NCBI GenBank assembly: GCA_030248135.1
Contig: JASANC010005464.1
Coordinates: 62,001-126,000 of the forward strand
Length of the DNA: 64,000 bases
Direction: 5' to 3'
DNA from: Theristus sp. LFF4_11
Taxonomy: Eukaryota > Nematoda > Chromadorea > Monhysterida > Xyalidae
Shown: positions 45,193-57,372 of the stretch, piece after piece
Position numbering within the stretch: the stretch's first letter is position 1
Layout: each line of letters opens with the position of its first letter
Position numbers and translations under genes: made by a program
The notes under the pieces: generated by a model
What the model was told of the DNA's origin: nothing
The model's input: only the letters and a program-made list of their open reading frames with translations
Database searches by the model: none

Positions 45193-45824
45193 TGTGGGGG
45201 TGTACCCGTGTACCCCACTCCTCCCACCCCCCACGTCTTCGGTACTGTAAAAAGCATAGTTTTTAAAATGAAAAAAAGTTTTAATTAATTTAAAAAAATC
45301 CAAAATGCCGTAGGAAAATCTGATGGTCAACAAAAATAAATGTATTCGAACCGCGCTGACGCGCTGAGTTTGAATACTGCATTTTTAGAACTAAATAAAC
45401 TGTTTGGCTTTAAAAAAATGTGGATCCAAACCCAGGTCCATGAGCATGAGCTTTTGACGTAATGTACATGTTTTTTTTGTATTTGTATTATCAGATCAGA
45501 TATATTTGTCCTGCCTTGAGAGTTGGTTTTTCCAAAACGATTTAACTCCAGTTTTTTTCTTTTCTTAGCTTCGGATTCACACCTGCAAATGTAGAACACT
45601 GTGTTTTTAACTAGTGTTTTATGATACTGCGAGGTACATACAAGCTGAGCGTCAATTCTGCATTCTTCAGTTCAGTAGATTTAGGGTTCACTTTTTTCAG
45701 CAGTTGAGGCAAGGGAGGAATTTGCTGACGGCGTAATGCCTTGTCAGGTGTGGACTCACCAAGCAAGATGCTGTGGATTGTGTTTTTTAACTTCACTTCA
45801 CTTCAGCTTTACCTCAGTTATATG

Positions 45825-47311
45825 TAGGGATGGAGCCGGTTCCGGTCCGGATTCCGGTTTCCGGATTCCGGCGCCTAAAATTGGATCCGGATCCGGTCCG
45901 GATTCCGGCGCAATTTTGCCGGATCCGGCCGGATCCGGCCGGAATGGCCGAGACCCGCGAATTAACCAGTTGATTCCTCCGTTTCAGAGCTGTTCAATGG
46001 TTTGACAAATTTGTTTCGGTGCTTTGTTGGTTTTGTTGTTGTACATTTGACATGTGATCAGTGAGCGTTTCTTTAGTTTAGTGTTCTGTTCAATGGTAAA
46101 TGGTTCACTGCTTTTGTCTTGAGTGGTAAACTTATGTGCAGCATCGTCCACTTTAAAAAACGTGGCTGCCAGCTTTTGGCCAACGTTGTTGATGAACAAT
46201 AGCAGGTTTTTTTTGAAATCAGCCATTTTCGTTGGTCATATTAAGTTAGCTGTCAAACAGTTGCTTTTATGTGAGCCCCAGAACACCAGCGATTATAACG
46301 ACGTGTGGTAACGTGGGTGTGCGGAGGTGCCGTGATCCCCTAAAACCCGATAAACCCTCCCCCCGCCGTTTGCGCACTGAAGCAGCGCATCGAACAAGTC
46401 GATGCGAGTGGCATTGGTACGACGAAAAAAACGCTGCTGACCAGCATCGACACACGCTTCCGTGCGCTTTTCCACAACGAATCCAACATCATGGCCACGT
46501 ACGTTGATCCGCGATTCAAGAATACTGCAGTCGTCTTCGAAAATGAAGGCGCGATTCGTTGTGATCTACTTCACATTGCAAAGAAAATCTGAAACGACTG
46601 GAGACGCCCACAAACTGCGACGATACATCCGAGATCGCGAACAACGACGATGACGAAAGTGAGCGCGAGCCCGAACCAAAAAAGAAATCGACTGGCCTCT
46701 ACGGAGGCATCGAGTTTCACGCTGCGCGACCGCGCAACCCGTCAGGCGAATCCAGTCTTGAAGACGAACTGCGCGGCGAAATGAATATGTACGAGTCGGA
46801 TGATTTTATCGACGAACCGGACAAAAGTGATCTAGTGCTAGACTTTTGGCGGCTGAACTCGTCTAAATACCCCAAACTATCGACAATCGCGCGCAGATAC
46901 CTGGCACCGCTACCAACAAGCGTGGCAAGCGAACGAATGTTCTCTGAAGCCAGGCAGGTGTTTGTGTACAGCCGATCTGGTCTGTCAACTCAGAACGCCG
47001 AAAAGGTCATGTTTCTGAATGGAGTGTTGCCAGCGCTTGATTATCCCTATGCGATGTGAATTTTGTCAATTGTTGTTGTTGTAATTTTTGGCTGGTTCAC
47101 GTGCTGTGTTTTGCTGACTTTGTTTCTGTGTCTGTGCTGTTTTATGCTGAAAATGTGATGAAGAAGCGACGAAATGTGCGTAGATGTTTTTTAGACATAA
47201 AAAGGCCATTCCGGTCCGGATTCCGGCAATTTTTGCCGGATCCGGCCCGGCCGGAATGGGCTTTTGCCGGATCCGGCCCGGATTCCGGCAAATTTGCCGG
47301 ATCCATCCCTA
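45825..47311 (+). mobile_element. hAT element with 8-bp duplication and broken transposase
   Basis: The ends are inverted repeats starting TAGGGATGGAGCCGG on the left and TAGGGATGGATCCGG on the right. It is flanked by GTTATATG at 45817-45824 and 47312-47319. Subterminal blocks are dense in CCGGATCCGG/CCGGATTCCGG words. The inside carries the 3' half of a transposase (46378-47059). At 1.49 kb it is shorter than full hAT elements, so it is internally deleted. Confidence 0.9.
46378..47059 (+). pseudogene. hAT transposase fragment with a frameshift
   Basis: Two frames together look like the C-terminal half of a hAT transposase. Upstream, IMATYVDPRFKN matches the family DPRFK motif and ends in a stop near 46589. 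A one-base shift near 46580-46590 leads into a frame that stays open to 47059. That frame holds RYLAPLPTSVASERMFSEA and ends VMFLNGVLP, the hallmark of the hAT dimerisation domain. The N-terminal BED finger and first catalytic parts are absent. It is not expected to be active. Confidence 0.85.
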
Positions 47312-47319
47312 GTTATATG

Positions 47320-49891
47320 ACATAAAACCCAGAGTATCTTGAATGTTTTTGTTGTCAACAATAGTTTTATTTTGAAAAGTAAGTTTCGCCGAAAGCTCGA
47401 ATTGGGCATGTGAGCCTGACAGTTGAAAAGTGTCAATTGGGCATTGTGACGCTACGGGCATGGTCTGCATTTTTATGGTCGAACGTCGAACGTACCCGGT
47501 GTGAAAAAAGTTCCGATAATAAGTAGCAGACAGGGTAATAGATCTTCATAATTTACAGTGTGCTCCAACGAAAAATTGTCAGTAGTTGAATTTTTGATTT
47601 CACCTGAAAATTGTTCAAGGCTGATCGTGATCGCGCGCAGCAATACAGTGCACAGCCGATTTATGAGCTGATTGGCTGCGCGACTTTGTGCGTAAAAAGG
47701 TGAATTCTTTGTGATGGCCGTGAGACGGAGTTTGTTCCATGTGACTGCTTACTCATGTTTTTTATCGTTGGCTAGGTGTTGTCAGTATTACTACTGAGAA
47801 TAAGAATGCCCATTGTCCTTGATCAATCGCGGTGACAATCGTACACCCGTTACTGTGAAAATGACGCAGAAATCTGTGATAAATTACAAGACGCACGACG
47901 ACATATTTTCGCTTTAATCTTCGCATGCTCCAATCATTTTTGCCTTGAACAAACATAATTGTCCCACCAGAAGCTTACCTAAAAGCGAACACAGTGTTCT
48001 AGACCAATCCTCTTGGTGTCAGCAATTTCCGACGGTCGAAGGTTTATCGTTCATTTTCAATTTGACGATTTTAAAAACGGACACGTAACTCTGATTGGTG
48101 ACTTGCAGGTGCAATTGTATGTACTCAGCGCCTGTTTTGCCAAACAAACTTCAGCCTTGGTGAGCAGAAAACGATGCAAATTGGTCTATCGCTTTTTGCT
48201 GGTAAAGGTTTTTTGAAATGATCAGAAGTAATTCTTGCAAAATGTAAATGCAGGGTGTGGCCGACTAAATAAGACACTCCTTGTATTCTCCATCAAGGAG
48301 TGATTCGTCGGAGACTAGGATTTGTCTTTTTCAACAATGCAAAGATAGTTCCCAAATCCCAATCATGTGTGCAAAAAAGAAATAACAGAATAGCACGAAG
48401 AATCAATATTATGGTACACACACACAGTTTAAAAACACGCCTTTAATCGGATACTCCGTAGCAGCTTGGCAAGTTACATGTATTGTATACTCGTTTTATT
48501 CTATAAATAGTGCTCAACCTCAACGTCACAAGAAAGTAAATTGTGAATGGCTTAAAAATTTTTGAGTTGATGATGTTTGATATTTGAGTACCGATGATAT
48601 TTGGACTATTCTGTTGCAATCTAACGCAAGTCAAGCGACGTACAAGTGTACCAATGGAAACTTTTACTTGTTGCTTTGTGTGCTTCAAAATGCACGGAAC
48701 AGACGGAATTTCGGAGACACAAACGCTCCGAAAGTTCTTATAATTATTTCACTTCACGCACATCGATGGTTAGAGAACAATCATATAAAAAATCACGCGG
48801 ATTAAATAAAATCTTCTGTAAAAAACATCACGAGCGCACACCCATGCGGAAAAAAGTGACCCGATGACAGAGTGTAAATGAGAGCGTTAAAATAAGTGAG
48901 TGAAACAATGGCACATTATTGAAACCAATGTGATTTTCTCATTGAAACTCATCACCATCCATCCATGCTGAGTTTACATTCTAAACGAAGCACAAAGTGC
49001 TCACGAAACTTACACACAATCGAATGAGATTCTCGATTCTCGTTCCCCAAAACTACCTGAGAGTGCATTTGTTTGTTTTTATGATACCAACAACAGCGAT
49101 GACGACGAAAAAAAACAATGAAACGAATGCTGTTTGCAATTCGCAAAAGAGAATCACAAAAATGCGCGTGTGCCTGAATGGTCACTCGAGAAATGCAGCT
49201 GTGAAATTCGGGCGCACAGAGACGACGACGTGGAAGACAGTGAAGCGTGCAGTGCAGTGTCTGTTTGTTTCCATTTCGAACGCATTGTCCTTCGATGGCG
49301 TTGCTACTTGAGCCCATTTAGTGACTGTCGTTAATCGTTACCGTGCATCGCACCGTGGCCCTGTGCCTGTGCCTGTCCCTGTCCGTGCTCAAGACGCACG
49401 TGCATGTGCGTGTGTAACATGTATGTACAAACACCCCTGAGCCACCGTCACTCCGCCCATATCCGCCCCACCTCACACATTATCCGCCCAGCAACAACCA
49501 ATTTGCATCTTCCTCTTTTTGTGTGCTGTGCGCTCCTATTTGACGCCATTGTTCGCGTGCGCACGTGTTTCGCTTTAGACGTCCCTTTTTCAGCCGTTTC
49601 ATTTTGTCACTTTTATCATAAAATCATTTTATCACCCTGATATTGCTCTTTTCGAGAGTCAGCAACAGTGATAGACACCTGGACAAAGACAGTCCGTGGA
49701 GACGGTGCACTTTTTGCTGCTGGAGCCTGCTGCGTCTATGACCACTTGTCTCTGCCCAGCTCCATGCCCAAGTGACTGCTTTTTCACTGGTATTACACCT
49801 TTCGTTGGGCCATTCTCGCTCCCACAGGTGTTCCTCTTGTCATAAAGACAATCGTATTCTGGTGCTACCACGATTTCGTTTTTACGCCAAC
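47320..49891. other. Long intergenic stretch upstream of the cuticlin-like gene
   Basis: No gene recognised. The word CAGGGTGTGGCCGACTAAAT at about 48252 begins a mariner-like remnant related to 25870-25970. 48950-49310 has open frames on both strands without known domains. The last few hundred bases should hold the promoter and 5' UTR of the gene at 49892. Confidence 0.4.
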
Positions 49892-52800
49892 ATGCCACCG
49901 CTCATTTCGTTGCCGCTGATTATTTTGGTAAAGTTGAAATATCTTTGACTTCTTGTTTGTTTAGTTTTCATTTCTTATTTTTTTTCAAAACAGTGCTGAT
50001 TTGGTCGATTTACCAGTAATGTAATTTACTACGCACTGGCCATATACTGATGCAAAACGGCACTAAACAACTCAATAACAAACTTTTAGATTCAAACGTT
50101 ACGATCTTTTGTTTCCTCAATACCGATCGACAACGGCGTTATCGGTTAGTGCTTACAGCATGATCGCGGGTGTACTTTCTTGCACTTCTTTCTTGCTGCT
50201 TGTAGTTCACGATTTGCTCCGCATACCCAATCATTTATTCACTGGATTTCGTGTTTCATTCCACCAGACCAATTGATCTAAAATTATTGAGAAATTAAAT
50301 GTTATTGAAATAACCCAAAATGATTCAACATTCAGTGAGAACTGCGCAGGTCTGCCGCAAGTGGAGTGTGGCGAGCACAACGTGCGCATCGTGTTCAACA
50401 CCGAGCGTCCGTTCGCGGGCCGTATCTTCGTGAAAGGCATGGTCGACCGTGCCGAGTGTGTGTTCACGTTTCCGAGCAACGGAGCGACCGCAGTGGTGTT
50501 CCAAGTGGCCGGCGGCACGTGCAACATGCGACGACAACGCAGAGTGGGTCACACGTTCATGTTGTAGCAGGCGCTTTGCAACTTTGATTTCATCGTTTCG
50601 AGACATCGTGCTGGTGTAAATTTGTAACAAATAAGCACAGTAATGAGTCCATTAGGTTTTCAATAAAATTAACAAAGTTATTTCAAGTCACTGAGTTTCT
50701 TTTTAAAATAGCATGTGTTGGCTTGTATTTTGAAGCCTGTTATTTCACTTGGGAAAGTGTCAACGCACGTCAGCAGTTGCTTGTAAGAATATCAGACGTG
50801 TAACACGTCCACCTGTGTGTCCACTTTAACATTTATGTGCATGTGTAAAAAGTTCGTGACTCCGTGTGTTTTGTCAAGCCGGTGGGTCTTTTGCATGAGA
50901 GTCATGTTGACGATTTTTGCGCTTCATCAGAGCGGAATGAATAATTGGACGTTATTTGTGGCTTTTGATCGCTTTCAATTTGTAATATGTCAAAAGATTC
51001 TTTTATATACAAATACGAAAGTGAATTTCTTCAGTTGTGTTTGCAAATCTATACTTTTTAAAGTGAGTTTATTTTGTGAGAAAACACGCGTGTGGCAGTT
51101 CATCCTAAAACCAATTGGGTATTACAGGATTCATTCTCATTAGGCTGCGAACCTACCTGATACCGACACTCTCATTTATTGCGCAATCTTGTCTCAACAA
51201 ACGAATTCGAATGGCTGCATTTGGATTAAGTGTCAGACTTGAAGTGTTCGGTCGAAATGATTTTTTGACAAATATGTGACCGCCTTGTTTTCTTTATGTT
51301 CGCCTTCTCAGTTCTTGTCCTGTGAAACGTTTGGTGATTTAAACTTAAGAGGATGAACTTGTTTTGAACTAAATTTAAACACAGCAAAGCGGCAATTGAG
51401 GTCATCAAAGATAATTTTAAAATTTTATCGGCAAATTTCAAGAGCTCGTTCAAATTTGGAGCCGATTTCGGACGAGTGTTATTGAAAACGGTTGGACAGT
51501 GGTCACTGGTTTTTCAAAGACATTCCAACGTGGTGCACGTGCATGACCCTTGAGACGTGCGTGTACGTGGCGAGTCAAGGTTGCCCGGCGTGCGCACGCT
51601 CATGTTGGGATTGTCTTTGCTTTGTAGTGCAACGGATGCCCGACATTACCACTTGGCTTGTATTTGTACGTTGTCTCTTTCTTGAAAACACCACAAATAT
51701 CAATGTAAATTATGAAAAAAATGTCTACATCCATCTTGCCAATGTGGCAGAGATAATTGCGTGCAATTGTGTGCGGTAATTTTGTGAACGATCAATGCAA
51801 TTGCGTTTTGTGCATTGCTTGCAGCACCCTCTGACGCACATCTGATCTGACCCGTATTATGTACGTGTTTGATGTTGCTTACTTTTACGCCAGTTGGCTC
51901 AAGTGTGGAAATGCAAACAGATACATGTGCAAGCAAGTGCAATATGCAGAATATTATTCTGGCTGTATCCCATATATCAACAATAACAAGCAACCGATTG
52001 CCAAAAGTTTTTAAAATAAAAGGGCGTTTACAAATTTTTATCAAGAGGCTGAGCGGTGCTTGTATGTTTTGATCGTATAACGTGCGCAGATGAGAATGTT
52101 CACGGTTGTTCACGGATTTGCATTGACAAAAGTTTTCACATGGTGGACATCTGTTGTGTAGTTTGGCAAAGGAAACACAGCAACGTAAAGTACAGAATTA
52201 CAGAGACATGTGCCAATTTGAACAGGACGCCGCACGTATGTATGCACATGGAAACACGTCGATAACAAAACTGCTAATTACTACCACGTTTTTATGGTTT
52301 ACAACCAAAGTGTGTTTTTGCCAGTTATAGGACGAAAACAAACTTGAGGATGTTCATTCAATATTAGGAGCATTTACACGCACATTGGGAACAGACACTG
52401 CCAATGTTGATGCAATTATATGTAAGAGGCACTAGAAACGCAGGACTGCAAAAAGTAAAACTTTTAACGGAAATATGCGCATGTGCATGGCTATTTCAGC
52501 TGGGTCCACAGCGAGGCGTCGAGCAGTCGATGACCGTAATCATCAGCTTCCACGACACCTTCATCACTAAAGTGGACAAGGCCTACCGATGCACCTGCTT
52601 TTACATGGAGGCCGACAAAATTGTGACCAACAGATTCGATGTCAGGTGGATCTAATAAGTGACAGTTTTTGTGGAATTGGCAGGCTAAGTGTACTGCACA
52701 GAGCACACCACAAGTTTACTGTTTTCTGTCGCAAACTACAAACTGTTGCAGCATGCTACCAACGACGGACTTGCTGGACACAGCGAGAATGCCACTGTGC

Positions 52801-54344
52801 ACGTACAGCGTGCGTCGAGGCTCAATCACGGGCGAAGTCGTCAGCTACGCTCGTGTCGGCGACGAGCTCTACCATGTTTGGCAGTGTGACAGCGGTCAGT
52901 TGGCTGAAACTTAGCAGATCCCCACGCTAAAAATAAAACTGCCACCAAATGACGTGCAGTGAAAAGACCACAGAGAGCACAGACGCCATTACAAATGCGA
53001 CTGTTGATTTCGTTGACCAGTGATGCCTCCTTTTGAAGATATGTTCGGCATGCTGGTGCACAGTTGTTTTGTGGACGACGGAGCTGGACAAGGTCGCTTT
53101 CAGTTGCTCGATGAGAACGGGTTCGTTCAGTGAATTTGTGCTGTACTCGATTTAGTCATGCTCTTTTGTAAAGGTGCCATTGTTGCAGCTGCGCAATTGA
53201 CCAAGTGATCCTTGCTGATCTGACGTACAATGCACCAGTGAACATGGCTTACGTGGAATCGCACGCATTCAAGTTTGCCGACAAAGTGACCACCTACTTC
53301 CAGTGTGCCATATCATTGTGCATGAAAGCTGATGGCGCCTGTTCTGGAGTTACGGTTAGCAGTGTTTTTGTAGCTGAGCTGCTCTGACCTTGAAACGTTT
53401 GAGCACATCACCATGAGCACCAATTGAATTGCAGCCTCCTCGTTGCGGGCGCAGTGGCTCTCTCGGCGCTGTCAACAGTTTCTCAGCAACGCGCTACCAG
53501 GCGCCACCAAACAACGAGGATTTTGCGTTGAACGAACTTCCGCAGCATCAGTCTCGCCTGCCGGAGCGTGTGATTCGCGAGGACAGTCAGGCGCCGACAC
53601 TAAACGAAATCAGTGGCGACAGCGCGCGGCATGCTTCCGCAAACTCGTCATCCGCTGCGGCGTCAGGCGAACGCAGCATCGATCTGTCGGCACAACAGAG
53701 CGCTGAACGAGCGGACACGAGCGCGCCAGCTGGCAGCAACGGCAGACGTTATCGACGTGACGAACTGCGCCAGCTGGTGCCAGAGAATCGACCGCTATTG
53801 AACCGTGACTCGGACATTGACGTGGCAGCCGAGCGCATCATGGTGCTCGACATGGATGACCTCGCGTCTGCTGCTCGCAACGGCGACTTGTTGTTCACAG
53901 GTTCATCAAGTTTGCTTGCTTCTTTTTTAAAAAAGGTCTAACACGTTTCAAATGACACGCAATCGTTTTTCGTTTCAATGCATGCACGGCATGCATACAT
54001 ACGAATGCAAGATTCGAACAAACATTACGTGAAGGGTTGTCGATGTATCTGATATCTTACTTCATAAAACTTTATCTATCCAGTGCCAGTGATTACTTGA
54101 TAAGTTTTCTGTTTCAGACCAATTAGTGGATGATTACTCATCGGAAGCAGCACAGCGCCGTTCATCGAATCTACTTCCATTTGGAACACTTGAATCAGCG
54201 CGACAGTCACAAATGCAAGTGTGCATGAGCGCACTTGGTTTTGGCGTAATTTTAGCACTGTTCCTTATTATTCTAATTGCATCGATGGTCATACTTTGTA
54301 TCCACTGGTCAAGATATAGGCACTCAATGTTTCCAAAAGCTTAG
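49892..54344 (+). CDS. Cuticlin-like ZP-domain membrane protein, eight exons
   Basis: Likely secreted to the apical surface and built into cuticle or apical matrix, as for nematode cuticlins. Proposed exons: 49892-49927, 50340-50543, 52500-52645, 52752-52894, 53039-53120, 53189-53354, 53435-53900, 54118-54344; 489 residues. Seen: a short hydrophobic start; the ZP domain (about 13-265) with NCAGLPQVECG, PFAGRIFVKG, TVIISFHDTFITKVDKAYRC, MFGMLVHSCFVDDG, CAIDQVILADLTYN and PPRCG; a long polar linker with a furin-like RYRR; and one transmembrane helix (about 448-475) with a short basic tail. AATAAA lies at 54347, right after the stop. Weak point: the exon 1/2 joint. The usual CAG acceptor at 50335 gives the wrong phase, so the first exon or GAG acceptor is tentative. 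Confidence 0.85.
50544..52499 (+). other. Large intron of the cuticlin-like gene
   Basis: Nearly 2 kb between the first and second ZP exons. It holds open frames (50817-51143, 51492-51779, 51700-52113 reverse) with no domain I recognise. A cysteine-rich stretch near 51535-51625 stands out but has no ZP similarity. No mobile-element ends are seen. Confidence 0.5.
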
Positions 54345-55255
54345 CAATAAAAACAGAAGCGGTCTCTTACTCGACTACTCTTGTCCGCCTTTGCCATGAT
54401 TCGTTCGCCGTTCTTTACATCAATTTTTCACGATGTTTTGGTGCGCCGGTTTAATCAATCTCAATTTGCGATTGGTTAAGCAGGCGCGCTAATCGGGTAT
54501 ACATGTGTACATTCAGTACAATTTTATTCAATACAAAATAAATTTCAAAAGCACCGTAAATTGTATTATTCCCACATTTTAGGCCAATTTGGGCTTTGCT
54601 AGCTTGTCCGACATTAAACTTTTGAAAATTTTACACATACCTATGTCTTTTGGCATATTCTTTTGTTTTTGACAGGCTTTCCAACTGTTATTTACACTGC
54701 GACTGTAGTTTGTTTTTTTTTCAATTTGCGATCGTTAATTTCAATACCCACATTGTTTGCAATTAATGAAGAAAATGTTCTCAAATCTTGAAGTTTCTCA
54801 TTTCATCGGATGTGTTTCACACGAAAGAACAAAGATATAAATTTGAAATTAGTATTATATTCTTGCTTTCGGTAGCACATGCATGTGCAATAATTATCAA
54901 CACAACTTGATGTTATTGCAAGTCACAAAATTTTCAATGTAAGTCATTTTGTGGACAGATACCAGAAACATGCATATAGAAACCAGAAATATTGGAAAGC
55001 ACTAGAACTCATGCTCAAACAAAAAATTTGGTACCTCAAAAAACAACTTCATGGTATTTGGTCCACACTCTTTTTAGTGGTTTTTACGCTGATTCATGTT
55101 GTGAATGTGATCTTTGTTGTGATCACACAAGTATTTGTGACATTCTTCTTCATCATGACACAATTGCACCCAATAAACAATCGATTTGTTATCGTCTGTT
55201 TTTTCATTCACAAAGCGCTCCAGACTGACGTCGACAGACCCGACCGAAGTGCAGT
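54345..55255. other. Intergenic stretch after the cuticlin-like gene
   Basis: Contains the polyadenylation signal near 54347. The rest is AT-rich with no recognised gene or repeat. Confidence 0.4.
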
Positions 55256-55706
55256 CAGTGGCGAGCAAAAGTGTTGGAACGCTGTGCGCATGTGCTGTAT
55301 TGCGCGCGTGTTGCATCAGCCGTACAAACGCTATTAGTATCTTTTCATTAAGACCTACGACTCAATGCGGCTGGGGAAGTGGAGAGGAAACCAATTTCAA
55401 TCTTTGTGTCAATTCAGAATAGCCTAAGTGACCCGGCCTTGTTTAGGGGACTCGGATCACTTTTTCAATTTTAAATTCCCGCGCCATGCATGAGACTGCT
55501 TACCCATCTATGCGCGCATTGAGTCCCGGGACCAAAATAAAAGATATTATAAGAATTTATGGGCAACGTTGGGTTCACGGGACACTTTTCGACCCAACGT
55601 TGCCCATAAATTCTGATAATGGCGTTTGTACGGGTGATGCAACACGCGTGCAATACACAGCACACATGCGCGCCGCCCAGCGTTCCAACACTTTTGCTCG
55701 CCACTG
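55256..55706. mobile_element. Tc1/mariner-like MITE with long inverted arms
   Basis: The left arm from CAGTGGCGAGCAAAAGTGTT (55256-55340) and the right arm ending AACACTTTTGCTCGCCACTG (55616-55706) are inverted copies of about 85-90 bp. The outer CAGTGGCG is typical of Tc1/mariner ends. TA follows the right end, but the left flank is GT, so the duplication is not clear. The centre holds the repeat shared with 2928-3064 and a perfect 22-bp hairpin. Confidence 0.7.
55546..55620. repeat. Perfect 22-bp hairpin
   Basis: The arm at 55552-55573 (AGAATTTATGGGCAACGTTG then GG) pairs fully with 55593-55614 around a 19-base loop. Five further pairs follow after one mismatch. In size it resembles a small-RNA precursor, but it sits inside a MITE. 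Confidence 0.8.
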
Positions 55707-56185
55707 TACATCTAAAACTGGGTTGACGAATTACAAGAAAATTTGGATCACAGATACATTGTACCAGTAGCATTCTTGTACTCCAAATTCAAACTCGTTG
55801 AAAACAAAATTTGCATCGAATTGCAAAGTTTTAAAATAGTATCGAGGTCAAAAGTTAAAAAAATACAATCTCACATTTTTAAAAAGCCACGGTAGCATGA
55901 AGTAGCTGAATCGGCCATAACTAATTTTAGATTTAGACTCAGCGTGGAAAATGGGTAAGGCAGCTAGAACAAGCTGTCAGAAACTTTGAAAACTAAAAGA
56001 ATAACTACCTATCAGAGTTGATCGTATACCGTATATACCGATTGATTTTCGTGTACTCAAGTCCTATCTTGAAGACGGAACGGAAGCATTCACTATCGAA
56101 CTGGAACTGGAATTCATTTTTAGTAAATTAGGTTTCGTGCAATCGGGACCGGGGTCACGCGACAGCAGGTTTCAGGTAGGCGGTA
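55707..56185. other. Intergenic stretch, no signal
   Basis: AT-rich unique DNA. No open frame or repeat is recognised. Confidence 0.4.
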
Positions 56186-56186
56186 G

Positions 56187-56640
56187 GGTTGTTAAACAAA
56201 AATCAAAATTAAAAAAAAAGTGATAAAAAAACAAAAATGCCAATTAAAAAAATCGAAAAATTTTCCTTTAATATGCTCTGAAAACCTCAATTTTGGCACA
56301 ATTTTTCGAAAGTTCAACAAAAATTTTCTTTGATATTGATATGATAAAGAACAAGAAAAAAAATATTACCTCGTAAAACCTTTAGCAGTCGATTTTGGAC
56401 CGTTTTACCGACTGATTTCAGGTTTCAACAACATCTGCGATGAAGTTTTTGAACGTCCCAAAGGTTGGCTTACCATTTCCGATGCAGATAAGGTGACGAT
56501 TCGCCTCGCAATCTAAATTTAAATCTAAATCTAAACTGCTCCGTTTGCAAGCGTTACGTTGTCTGGTTGCCGTTTCGTGTCCTGCCGTCGCGACACATCA
56601 TCAGAATTGATCGAATTTCAAGCCGGCATGTGTATTTCAC
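56187..56640 (+). mobile_element. 5' part of a TAGGGTTGTT-family hAT-like element
   Basis: Starts TAGGGTTGTTAAACAAAAAT and follows 59982-60370 through CGATGCAGATAAGGTGACGA. It ends near TTTCACAACAGC without a right terminus. It holds the uninterrupted GTTGGCTTACC (reverse of GGTAAGCCAAC) that serves as the empty site for the element at 42571. Confidence 0.75.
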
Positions 56641-57372
56641 AACAGCAAAATAGTGCTAAAAATAAATACACTAAAAATCAAGTATAAACGCGTATTTTAC
56701 CTAAAATTAGCGAAATTTTCAAGAATTACAAGCAAAAATGACCAATTTTGGTCAAAAATTGACTCATTTTAAGTCTTCGAAGACAAATTTTTTTAGATAG
56801 ATAGCTGGCTGAGAATTTTTTTTAGATAGATAATAGCTGAGCCAAAAAAACCTGTCTGATAGATACCCGTATTACCTCTATTAAACCCCCCCCAAAATTA
56901 AACCCCCCCCAAAAATAAACCCCCACCCCCTCGACAAGTTTCCAAATAATCCCCCCCAAAAATAATCCCCCATGGGGGGTTATTGAAACCTGTTTGAAAC
57001 ACATACCCAGCGAATTCAGTGGCTGGTTGCAGTGAAAATGATGAAATTGTGCTACCAAAGGCCCCAAATGGAAGAGTTAATGGTAATTTCATCACAAAAG
57101 GCTGTCGTAAAAGGAAATTTCTATGTAGAATAGAAGTTTCTGCGACTTCCTTCCTGCCATGGAAGGTATTTTTGCCATTTTGCCCACTCCTAAAAATGGT
57201 TTCCAAATAACCCCCCCCAAAATAAAGCCCCCCCCCCAAAAAAATAAACCCCCACCCCCAGAAGTCGCTGAAGAAATAAACACCCATGGGGGTTTATTAG
57301 AGGTAATACGGTAGATTCGAAAATTTTTTGGGGGGAGCCGGTTCCCCCCAGGCCCCCCCTAGAACAACTATA
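56640..57372 (-). mobile_element. CATAGTTGTTC-family element split by a nested MITE
   Basis: The body before 56865 and after 57312 is continuous with other copies (CTGATAGAGATAGATTC in 45131-45147). It ends CCTAGAACAACTAT at 57358-57371. The interruption is 56866-57311. Confidence 0.7.
56866..57311. mobile_element. Palindromic MITE inserted at TA
   Basis: The left end CCCGTATTACCTCTATTAAA and right end TTTATTAGAGGTAATACGG are inverted, with TA on each side. The arms hold alternating C-runs and AAAATAA words, which create glycine/phenylalanine-rich false frames on the minus strand. Confidence 0.8.

Noticed and set aside
48952..49317. A 121-codon minus frame upstream of the ZP gene as a gene
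   Set aside because: No domain, no supporting exon structure and an overlapping equally long plus frame. Coding status unsupported.
51492..51779. Cysteine-rich frame in the large ZP-gene intron as an extra exon or toxin-like peptide
   Set aside because: No convincing splice pair in the required phase, no signal peptide and no known cysteine pattern.
56822..57287. Glycine/phenylalanine-rich minus frames as a secreted peptide
   Set aside because: Products of the C-run arms of the palindromic MITE at 56866-57311.
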